Origin: an uncultured Ruminococcus sp.
GTDB lineage: Bacteria > Bacillota > Clostridia > Oscillospirales > Acutalibacteraceae
Reading direction: 5' to 3'
DNA length: 5,008 nucleotides
Assembly: GCA_902762335.1 (NCBI GenBank)
Contig: CACWNZ010000105.1
Location: forward strand, 1 to 5,008
In this document: piece by piece, positions 1 through 4,784 of the stretch
Numbering within the stretch: position 1 is the first letter of the stretch
Layout: each line of letters opens with the position of its first letter
The notes under the pieces: generated by a model
What the model was told of the DNA's origin: nothing
Database searches by the model: none
Seen by the model: the letters and a program-made list of their open reading frames with translations, nothing else
Made by a program: the position numbers and the translations under genes

Positions 1-651
1 GACGACGTAAAGGAAGCGGTGCTTGCGGCGGCGGAGGTGTATAAGTCACTCGGGGCAGAGATAGTATATTTTGACCTGCCCGCCCTTAAGTATGCCCTGC
101 CCGTATATTATATACTCGCCTGCGCGGAGGCTTCGTCAAATCTCGGCAGATATGACGGTATACGCTACGGCTATAAGGCGGAGAGCTATACCGACGTCAA
201 CGATATGATAAAGAAAACGAGAAGCACGGGCTTCGGCAGCGAGGTAAAGAGAAGGATACTTCTCGGCACCTACGTTCTCAGCTCGGGCTACTATGATGCA
301 TACTACAAAAAGGCGCAGAATCTCAGAGGCGCGATAGTCGGCGCCTTCAGGAACGCCTTTGAGGTGTGTGACGTTATTCTTGCGCCTACCGTGCCTATGA
401 CCGCCTTTGAGAACGGTCACGCTGTAAGCGACCCCGTAGAGACCTATCTTACCGATATATGCACCGTTCCCGTGAATATAGCGGGTCTGCCCGGAGTATC
501 GCTGCCCTGCGGCTACAGCTCAAAGGGAATGCCCATAGGAATGCAGCTTATCGGAGACAGCTTCTGCGAGGCCAGGATACTCAATGCGGCATGGCAGTAT
601 GAGAATGCCGCGGATATTTACAGAGCCGCCGACCGCGGCGTGAAGCTCTGA
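1..651 (+). CDS. gatA: Glu-tRNA(Gln)/Asp-tRNA(Asn) amidotransferase subunit A, C-terminal part (5' end outside window)
   Basis: This is the amidase subunit of the GatCAB complex. It releases ammonia from glutamine and passes it to GatB, which amidates mischarged Glu-tRNA(Gln) or Asp-tRNA(Asn) in the cytoplasm. The frame is open from base 1 and ends at TGA 649-651, leaving 216 residues, a little under half of a usual GatA of about 485. Visible family signatures are FGSEVKRRILLGTYVLSSGY, DVILAPTVPMTAF, and the typical C-terminal run YLTDICTVPVNIAGLPGVSLPCG followed by GMPIGMQLIGDSFCEARIL (split here for length). The catalytic Lys and the Ser-cisSer pair of the amidase signature lie in the N-terminal half, so they are upstream of the window and cannot be checked. 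The GTG at base 19 is internal and not a start. gatB follows after 23 bases with its own Shine-Dalgarno site, so the two are surely co-transcribed. Assignment is firm; other amidase-signature enzymes are unlikely given the adjacent gatB. Confidence 0.96.
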   Translation, partial: DDVKEAVLAAAEVYKSLGAEIVYFDLPALKYALPVYYILACAEASSNLGRYDGIRYGYKAESYTDVNDMIKKTRSTGFGSEVKRRILLGTYVLSSGYYDAYYKKAQNLRGAIVGAFRNAFEVCDVILAPTVPMTAFENGHAVSDPVETYLTDICTVPVNIAGLPGVSLPCGYSSKGMPIGMQLIGDSFCEARILNAAWQYENAADIYRAADRGVKL

Positions 652-660
652 GTGCGGGAA

Positions 661-667
661 AGGAAGG
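661..667 (+). promoter_or_regulatory. Ribosome binding site of gatB
   Basis: AGGAAGG lies 7 bases before the ATG at 675. It fixes the gatB start and shows that GatB is translated by independent initiation rather than by stop-start overlap with gatA. Confidence 0.75.
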
Positions 668-674
668 ATCGTTT

Positions 675-2087
675 ATGAAATATGAACTTGTAGCGGGCTT
701 TGAGACCCACGTTGAGCTTTCCACCGACACTAAGATATTCTGCTCCTGCACCACAAAATTCGGCGGCGAGCCGAATACCCACTGCTGTCCCGTATGCATA
801 GGACTGCCCGGAACTCTGCCGAGACTCAACAAAAGGGTAGTGGAATATGCCATAAGAGCGGGACTTGCCACCAACTGCGAGATAGCGGAGATATCCAAAA
901 TGGACAGAAAGAACTACTGCTATCCCGATCTGCCCAAGGCGTATCAGATATCACAGTACGATATGCCCCTGTGCAGGAACGGCTATATAGAGCTTTCCAA
1001 CGGCAGAAGGATCCGTATTCTCCGCATACATATAGAGGAGGACGCGGGCAAGCTGGTACACAGCAGGGGCAGCACCCTTGTAGACTACAACAGAGGCGGC
1101 GTTCCGCTTATAGAGATAGTCTCCGAGCCCGATATACGCTCGGTGGACGAGGCAAAGGAATACGTTGAAAAGCTCCAGCTCATAATGAGATATATCGGCG
1201 TGTCCGACTGTAAGATGCAGGAGGGCTCGATGCGCTGTGACGTAAATATATCCGTGCGCCCCGAGGGCAGTGAAAAGCTCGGCACGAGGACGGAGATAAA
1301 GAACATGAACTCGATAACCTTCATCGCCAAGGCTATGGAATACGAGTTCGGCAGACAGACCGACCTTATAGAAAGCGGCGAAAGGGTAGTTCAGGAGACT
1401 CTGCGCTATGATGACGTTACCAATACCACCTCGGGCATGAGGGGCAAGGAGGACGCCAACGACTACCGCTATTTCAGGGATCCCGACCTCGTTACGATAA
1501 ACGTTCCGCGCGAGACGGTGGAGGAGATCAGGGCGAGCCTGCCCGAGCTTCCGTTCGCAAAGCAGGAGAGATATATAAACGAGCTCGGCATACCCGAAAA
1601 GGACGCCGCTCTGCTCGTGAAGTACCGCAGGGTAGCCGAATACTTTGAAAGGGCTATCGAGGGCGTAAAGACACCTAAGACCGCGTCGAACTTCATTATC
1701 GGGCAGATATTCCGCACTGTAGAGAACGAGGCGGAGAAAGAGGCGTTTGAGATAAAGACAAGCCCCGAGGCTCTCAACGAGCTGATAAAGCTCATCGACG
1801 AGGGCAAGGTGCGCATGAATCTTGCAAAATCCACCCTTGACAAGATGCTTGAAACGGGCAAAAGACCGTCGGAGCTTCTCTCGGAGAGCGATATGGCGGG
1901 TCTTGACGACAGCGCTCTTGACGAGCTGTGCAGGCAGGCTGTAGATGCTAACCCGAAGGCTGTTGCCGACTACAGAAACGGCAAGGAGAAGGCCATAAAG
2001 GCGATAGTGGGCTTTGTGATGAAGAACAGCCGCGGAAAAGCCGATGCCGTTGCCGCAGAAGAGAGGATAAAGGCGCTTTTGGGCTGA
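675..2087 (+). CDS. gatB: Glu-tRNA(Gln)/Asp-tRNA(Asn) amidotransferase subunit B
   Basis: This subunit binds the mischarged tRNA, phosphorylates the Glu or Asp side chain with ATP, and amidates it with ammonia delivered from GatA. The protein has 470 residues, close to the family's usual 475-480. The N-terminal cradle domain carries E10 and H12 (GFETHVEL), four zinc-type cysteines (C23, C25, C38, C41; CxC...CPVC), DRKNYCYPDLPKAYQISQ (77-94), HIEEDAGK (119-126), the acidic run LIEIVSEPD (145-153), GSMRCDVNISVRP (184-196) and EIKNMNS (207-213). A helical segment follows, and the YqeY-like tail domain runs from about 330 to the end with GFVMKNSRGKAD at 446-457. These are the known tRNA- and metal-binding landmarks of GatB. 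Some positions vary: GFETH where many GatB have GLEVH/GLEIH, and DYRYFRDPDL (263-272) where YFPEPDL is usual. The start ATG is supported by AGGAAGG 7 bases upstream. No intrinsic terminator is evident after the stop, so transcripts may run on into rplS. Confidence 0.97.
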   Translation: MKYELVAGFETHVELSTDTKIFCSCTTKFGGEPNTHCCPVCIGLPGTLPRLNKRVVEYAIRAGLATNCEIAEISKMDRKNYCYPDLPKAYQISQYDMPLCRNGYIELSNGRRIRILRIHIEEDAGKLVHSRGSTLVDYNRGGVPLIEIVSEPDIRSVDEAKEYVEKLQLIMRYIGVSDCKMQEGSMRCDVNISVRPEGSEKLGTRTEIKNMNSITFIAKAMEYEFGRQTDLIESGERVVQETLRYDDVTNTTSGMRGKEDANDYRYFRDPDLVTINVPRETVEEIRASLPELPFAKQERYINELGIPEKDAALLVKYRRVAEYFERAIEGVKTPKTASNFIIGQIFRTVENEAEKEAFEIKTSPEALNELIKLIDEGKVRMNLAKSTLDKMLETGKRPSELLSESDMAGLDDSALDELCRQAVDANPKAVADYRNGKEKAIKAIVGFVMKNSRGKADAVAAEERIKALLG

Positions 2088-2153
2088 AAAAACACAAAAA
2101 ACGCCCCGCAAACGAAAAAAACACTTGCATAAGCAAAGGGCTTGTGGTATAAT
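2087..2153 (+). promoter_or_regulatory. Strong sigma-A-type promoter of rplS with A-tract upstream region
   Basis: The -35 box TTGCAT (2125-2130) and -10 box TATAAT (2148-2153) are separated by exactly 17 bases. TG at 2145-2146 makes an extended -10 (TGgTATAAT). Three A-tracts (2087-2092, 2096-2101, 2115-2121) lie just upstream, with centres about 9 and 19.5 bases apart. That is roughly in helical phase, as in UP-element or bent-DNA promoters of ribosomal genes. Expected transcription start is near 2160. This is the only convincing promoter I can see in the window. Confidence 0.88.
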
Positions 2154-2159
2154 ATAAAG

Positions 2160-2281
2160 GTCTTTGAAAACCGCTGCTTGTAGTGGGGTTCAGAGCTCGG
2201 TAATTTACCGTACTTTGAAACGGGCAGTCCTCTGCGGGAACAGATCCCGCATGAATGTCTGAAATAACAGGAGGAATAAAA
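2160..2281 (+). promoter_or_regulatory. Structured 5' leader of rplS (candidate L19 autoregulatory leader)
   Basis: About 120 untranslated bases lie between the predicted transcription start and the rplS ATG. They contain three local hairpins: CCGCT/AGTGG (2171-2175 with 2182-2186, one wobble), CGGTA/TACCG (2198-2202 with 2206-2210) and the strongest, TGCGGGA/TCCCGCA (2233-2239 with 2245-2251, loop ACAGA). CTTTGAAA occurs twice (2162-2169 and 2213-2220). TCCTCT at 2228-2233 can pair with GGAGGA at 2270-2275, which covers the rplS Shine-Dalgarno site. CAGAG (2191-2195) can instead pair with CTCTG (2230-2234). Ribosomal-protein leaders upstream of rplS are known in Firmicutes (Rfam L19_leader family). 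Membership here is inferred from position and structure only. Confidence 0.55.
2269..2274 (+). promoter_or_regulatory. Ribosome binding site deciding the rplS start
   Basis: AGGAGG sits 7 bases before ATG 2282. An in-frame ATG at 2255 lies upstream of this site with no Shine-Dalgarno of its own and would add nine residues not found in L19. This places the true start at 2282. Confidence 0.9.
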
Positions 2282-2632
2282 ATGGACGCATTAAAGACGA
2301 TCGCAGCAGCTTCCATGAAGGAAGAAAACAACATTCCCAAGTTTGAGATCGGTGACACCGTAAGGGTCAGCGTAAACATCCGCGAGGGTGAGAGGGAAAG
2401 GATCCAGATGTTCGAGGGAACGGTCATTGCGCGCAGAGGAAGCGGCGTAGCCGAGACCTTTACCGTACGCCGCCTTTCATACGGCGTTGGCGTAGAGAGA
2501 GTTTTCCCTGTTCATTCTCCCAACGTTGTTGCAGTTCAGGTAGTAAGAAAGGGTCGTGTTCGCAGAAGCAAGCTCTACTATCTCCGCAGCAGAGTCGGAA
2601 AGGCTGCAAAGGTCAAGGAACAAATCAGATAA
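2282..2632 (+). CDS. rplS: 50S ribosomal protein L19
   Basis: L19 is a structural protein of the large subunit and sits at the interface with the small subunit near bridge regions. The 116-residue product matches the family length of about 114-116. Recognisable stretches are IPKFEIGDTVRVSV, the SH3-like core REGERERIQMFEGTVIARR, and SGVAETFTVRRLSYGVGVER followed by VFPVHSP, the L19 signature region. The basic C-terminus RKGRVRRSKLYYLRSRVGKA contacts rRNA in known structures. Start choice is set by AGGAGG 7 bases upstream. The gene has its own strong promoter and leader and is closed by an intrinsic terminator 9 bases after its stop, so it can be a single-gene transcript. L19 often neighbours lepB and rbgA in Firmicutes, as here. 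Confidence 0.98.
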   Translation: MDALKTIAAASMKEENNIPKFEIGDTVRVSVNIREGERERIQMFEGTVIARRGSGVAETFTVRRLSYGVGVERVFPVHSPNVVAVQVVRKGRVRRSKLYYLRSRVGKAAKVKEQIR

Positions 2633-2641
2633 TATCTGCGG

Positions 2642-2667
2642 AAAAGGGACGATTCTGTCCCTTTTTT
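2642..2667 (+). terminator. Intrinsic terminator after rplS
   Basis: The stem AAAAGGGAC/GTCCCTTTT (2642-2650 with 2657-2665, loop GATTCT) runs into a T-tract at 2662-2667. It begins 9 bases after the rplS stop and should separate rplS from the signal peptidase genes. Confidence 0.92.
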
Positions 2668-2671
2668 GTTA

Positions 2672-2690
2672 TCCGTACAAAAAGTACGGA
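2672..2690 (+). other. Inverted repeat just after the rplS terminator
   Basis: TCCGTAC (2672-2678) and GTACGGA (2684-2690) form a perfect 7-bp hairpin with an AAAAA loop, 4 bases after the T-tract. No T-run follows, so it is not a second terminator. It could be a 3'-end remnant, a protein-binding dyad, or chance. The rest of the gap up to 2797 shows no convincing promoter and no credible gene. Confidence 0.4.
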
Positions 2691-2797
2691 GCTCTGCACC
2701 GATAAAACGAAAAGCACTCGGACGCTCTGTCTGCTGCGGGCATAACGCAAGCATCGCCGCTATCACGGAAACAGATCAATACGGGAGTGAAGCGCTT

Positions 2798-3364
2798 ATG
2801 AAGTACAGCGAGATAAGAAAAACCAAAAGATACCGCGCCGAAAGGGCTGCGGACGGCAAAGCGCTCACCAAAAGCGCTTTTGAGGTGCTGCTCGTATTCA
2901 TAGTCCTGATTTTTCTTGCCGCCTTCGTTTTTACGGTATGCTTCAGAGTAGTCACCTTCAGCAAGAAGCTTGACAACAGGCTTCAGACCTACAGTGTGGT
3001 GACTCTGCCTCAGCAGAGGTACGAGCAGGGCGATATAGTATCGGTAAAGACCGAGAATAATATCTCCGCAGGCGAGATACTTGCCCTTGAGGGCGAAAAG
3101 ATAGTGATAGGCACCGACAGGAGCAAAAGCGTCAACTGCGTGCAGTATAAAGGAACGCGCTATTTCACCTACGACGAGCTGAGAGAGGAAATAAGCGACC
3201 TTACTGTACCGAAGGGCTACGCCCTTCTCAACGGCGACTTTACCTCGTCGGAGCAGCTTCTCGTAGGCGAGCTCGTACCGCTTGATTACATAACCGGCAA
3301 GGCAAGCTTCGTTATCTATCCGTTTTCGCTTTTCGGCAGGTCGGCAGACTATATGAAGCAATAA
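2798..3364 (+). CDS. Signal peptidase I-like membrane protein lacking the catalytic dyad
   Basis: The product has 188 residues. A basic N-terminal tail (1-27) precedes one membrane span (about 28-49, FEVLLVFIVLIFLAAFVFTV). An extracytoplasmic region follows that tracks the two signal peptidases downstream: FRVVTF (49-54), GDIV (78-81), ILALEGE (94-100), VPKGYALLNGD (137-147) and VGELVPLDYITGKASFVIYP (156-175), matching their GDIV, VIATEGQ, VPEGYVFVMGD and VGLIPVENIVGKA...YP. The active-site residues are gone. The nucleophile Ser position reads Lys57 (KKLDNRL against ASMNNTL), the general-base Lys reads Gly92 (GEILALEGE against KRVIATEGQ), and the GDNR..S.DSR box is reduced to GDF. It therefore probably cannot cleave signal peptides. 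The frame is intact with no stops, which argues for a kept, non-catalytic role. The start ATG has GGGAG (2783-2787) 10 bases upstream. Earlier in-frame starts (TTG 2666) lie in the terminator. It stands first in a likely three-gene operon. The homology call rests on alignment by eye. Confidence 0.8.
   Translation: MKYSEIRKTKRYRAERAADGKALTKSAFEVLLVFIVLIFLAAFVFTVCFRVVTFSKKLDNRLQTYSVVTLPQQRYEQGDIVSVKTENNISAGEILALEGEKIVIGTDRSKSVNCVQYKGTRYFTYDELREEISDLTVPKGYALLNGDFTSSEQLLVGELVPLDYITGKASFVIYPFSLFGRSADYMKQ
2869..2882 (+). repeat. 14-bp perfect palindrome with AGCGCT core
   Basis: CAAAAGCGCTTTTG is a perfect palindrome inside the 5' end of the inactive signal-peptidase gene. Related cores occur at 2790-2797 (AAGCGCTT, between the Shine-Dalgarno site and the ATG) and 2858-2865 (AAAGCGCT). 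It could be an operator-like cluster or simply a by-product of Lys-Ser-Ala codons. Confidence 0.35.
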
Positions 3365-3380
3365 CGCGCAGCCGTGGCAT

Positions 3381-3389
3381 AGGGAGGTG
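3381..3389 (+). promoter_or_regulatory. Ribosome binding site fixing a GTG start for the first active lepB
   Basis: AGGGAGGTG is a near-perfect Shine-Dalgarno match. The GGAGG core (3383-3387) lies 7 bases before GTG 3395. No in-frame ATG is near it, so translation should begin at the GTG. Confidence 0.85.
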
Positions 3390-3394
3390 TTGCT

Positions 3395-4048
3395 GTGCTG
3401 TCCGAGAGCAATAACGAAAAGGATAACGAAAAGACCGGCCCGGAAAATACCGTGCAGCCGGATGATGAGCAGAGCAGCGATACCGCAGCCGCAGAAGACC
3501 CGGGCGAAGAGACGGAGATATCCTTATCGTTCCTTGTGTTCGATATAGCGGGAACGATATTTCTATCGATAGTGATACTTCTGCTGCTTATGGCGCTTTT
3601 TGTCAGACAGGTGACCGTGGACGGCGCATCTATGAACAACACCCTCTGGGACGGCGACAGACTGCTTGTGCAGTGCAATAATTATACGCCCCGCAACGGC
3701 GATATAGTAATAGTCACTCACGGCAGGGAGCTTGACGAGGCAATAGTAAAAAGAGTCATCGCCACAGAGGGACAGCATATCGATATAAACTATTCTACAG
3801 GCGAGGTAGTGGTGGACGGTGTGCTTCTTAAGGAGCCGTACGTCACGGGACCCTCAAGGTCAACGATGAACGCGCTCGAAATGCCGCTTACGGTACCCGA
3901 GGGCTACGTTTTCGTAATGGGCGACAACAGGGGCAATTCCCTCGACAGCCGTTCCGAAAGGGTAGGGCTCATACCCGTCGAAAACATAGTCGGCAAGGCG
4001 TTCTTCAGGTGGTACCCGATAAACACCCTGGGATCGCTTGATCGATAA
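3395..4048 (+). CDS. lepB: Signal peptidase I (first of two active tandem copies), with acidic N-terminal tail
   Basis: This membrane-bound serine protease removes signal peptides from exported proteins on the outer face of the membrane. The protein has 217 residues. A long polar tail (1-45) is followed by one membrane span (about 46-69, FLVFDIAGTIFLSIVILLLL onward) and the catalytic domain. The nucleophile is Ser79 in GASMNNTL and the general base is Lys119 in VKRVIATEGQ. The conserved GDNRGNSLDSR box is at 176-186, and VGLIPVENIVGKAFFRWYP is near the end. The size and single N-terminal span fit the Gram-positive (P-type) class. The tail is odd: 14 Asp/Glu against 2 Lys in residues 1-45. This goes against the positive-inside rule for a segment expected in the cytoplasm. 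The gene starts 30 bases after the inactive paralogue and ends 18 bases before the next copy, so the three are probably one operon. Confidence 0.96.
   Translation: MLSESNNEKDNEKTGPENTVQPDDEQSSDTAAAEDPGEETEISLSFLVFDIAGTIFLSIVILLLLMALFVRQVTVDGASMNNTLWDGDRLLVQCNNYTPRNGDIVIVTHGRELDEAIVKRVIATEGQHIDINYSTGEVVVDGVLLKEPYVTGPSRSTMNALEMPLTVPEGYVFVMGDNRGNSLDSRSERVGLIPVENIVGKAFFRWYPINTLGSLDR
3908..3928 (+). repeat. 21-base exact repeat shared by the two active lepB genes (copy 1)
   Basis: The segment encoding VFVMGDN is identical, base for base, to 4529-4549 in the next gene. It marks the shared origin of the tandem pair at its most conserved active-site box. Confidence 0.9.
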
Positions 4049-4054
4049 GATATG

Positions 4055-4059
4055 GGAGG
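4055..4059 (+). promoter_or_regulatory. Ribosome binding site fixing a GTG start for the second active lepB
   Basis: GGAGG sits 7 bases before GTG 4067. The in-frame ATG at 4052 overlaps this site and the ATG at 4061 is only 1 base from it, so neither can use it. GTG 4067 is the best start, matching the GTG start and spacing of the preceding copy. Confidence 0.78.
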
Positions 4060-4066
4060 AATGATC

Positions 4067-4663
4067 GTGTCAAAAAACAGATATGAGATGAAAAAGGCGC
4101 AGATAGAAGCCAAGGAGGGCAAGGCTGCCGCCGAGGGCTTCACAGTGTCGCAGTTCTGCTATGATTGGGTAGGCACGCTGCTGTTTGCCGTTACCATAGT
4201 ATTGCTGATAATGGCGTTTTTCCTCAGACAGGTCACCGTTAAGGGCGGCTCTATGAACGATACCCTCAGGCATCAGGACAGGCTCATCGTTGCAAGCTTC
4301 ATGTATACCCCGCAGTACGGCGATATAATAGTAGCTACTCACGGCAATAAGCTTGAGGAGGCTATTATCAAAAGAGTAATAGCTACCGAGGGTCAGAAAC
4401 TGACCATAGACTACGAGGCAAACAAGGTCTTAGTAGACGGAAAAGAGCTCGATGAGGACTACATAAAGGGCAGGACCATAGTTCTCCCCAACCCCACCGA
4501 TATACCCGAGGTCATACCCAAGGGCTATGTTTTCGTAATGGGCGACAACCGTGAGGATTCTCTTGACAGCAGAAGCACAAGGATAGGACTTATCCCTGTT
4601 GAGAATATCATAGGCAAGGCGATCTTCCGTATGTATCCCTTCGACAGCTTAGGCTTTCTCTGA
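4067..4663 (+). CDS. lepB: Signal peptidase I (second active tandem copy)
   Basis: This is a type I signal peptidase of 198 residues from GTG 4067 (203 if the ATG at 4052 were used, which its position on the Shine-Dalgarno site makes unlikely). A lysine-rich, probably helical tail (2-24, NRYEMKKAQIEAKEGKAAAE) precedes one membrane span (about 34-53). The catalytic domain has Ser62 in GGSMNDTL, Lys102 in IKRVIATEGQ, and GDNREDSLDSR at 159-169. From RQVTV to the end it aligns without gaps to residues 71-215 of the preceding copy, with 85 of 145 identical by hand count. The membrane span is also similar, but the cytoplasmic tails are unrelated. This pattern indicates tandem duplication followed by divergence, possibly for different substrates or partners. 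It is the last gene before a terminator-like hairpin. Confidence 0.96.
   Translation: MSKNRYEMKKAQIEAKEGKAAAEGFTVSQFCYDWVGTLLFAVTIVLLIMAFFLRQVTVKGGSMNDTLRHQDRLIVASFMYTPQYGDIIVATHGNKLEEAIIKRVIATEGQKLTIDYEANKVLVDGKELDEDYIKGRTIVLPNPTDIPEVIPKGYVFVMGDNREDSLDSRSTRIGLIPVENIIGKAIFRMYPFDSLGFL
4529..4549 (+). repeat. 21-base exact repeat shared by the two active lepB genes (copy 2)
   Basis: Identical to 3908-3928; it encodes VFVMGDN of the catalytic GDN box. Confidence 0.9.
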
Positions 4664-4735
4664 TAAAACGAAAAGGGCGGCGCTGCGCAGAAAACGGCGT
4701 TCCTGCACGGGCTGCCCCGCAGATATGAACGCTTG

Positions 4736-4770
4736 GCACAAAGTCCGCAGAGATTTTGTGCTTTCTTTTT
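4736..4770 (+). terminator. Intrinsic terminator between lepB and rbgA
   Basis: GCACAAAGTC (4736-4745) pairs with GATTTTGTGC (4752-4761) over 10 bp, one a G-T wobble, with loop CGCAGA. TTTCTTTTT (4762-4770) follows. It has all the marks of a rho-independent terminator. It ends 14 bases before the rbgA ATG, leaving no room for a promoter between them. It may therefore end most lepB transcripts and leave rbgA to read-through, or act as an attenuator for a promoter I cannot identify in 4664-4735. Confidence 0.85.
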
Positions 4771-4773
4771 ACA

Positions 4774-4780
4774 GGGAGGT
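4774..4780 (+). promoter_or_regulatory. Ribosome binding site of rbgA
   Basis: GGGAGGT lies a few bases after the terminator T-tract. Its GGAGG core is 5 bases before ATG 4785. Confidence 0.85.
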
Positions 4781-4784
4781 AATT

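Noticed and set aside
794..1168. Second + strand open frame of 124 codons inside gatB
   Set aside because: It is an out-of-frame shadow of gatB with Gln/Arg-rich low-complexity translation and no ribosome binding site.
2060..2110. Possible terminator after gatB (GGCG..TTTT against AAAA..CGCC)
   Set aside because: The pairing is broken, the loop is long, and no T-tract follows on the + strand.
951..2111. Long antisense open frame of 386 codons on the - strand opposite gatB
   Set aside because: It mirrors gatB codon structure, has no family motif I can recognise, and starts in the rplS promoter region without a Shine-Dalgarno site. The + strand gene is certain.
2255..2281. Earlier ATG 2255 as the start of L19
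   Set aside because: It would add nine residues upstream of the family start and place the strong AGGAGG inside the coding region.
2666..2797. N-terminal extension of the inactive signal peptidase from TTG 2666
   Set aside because: The TTG lies in the T-tract of the rplS terminator with no ribosome binding site, and the extra 44 residues resemble nothing in the family. ATG 2798 has GGGAG upstream.
2669..3361. Antisense open frame of 230 codons opposite the inactive signal peptidase gene
   Set aside because: The + strand frame has a Shine-Dalgarno site, a membrane span and homology to its neighbours. The antisense product shows no coherent domain and ends in the rplS terminator.
4052..4066. 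ATG 4052 or ATG 4061 as the start of the second active lepB
   Set aside because: Both overlap or abut the GGAGG site at 4055-4059; GTG 4067 has correct spacing.
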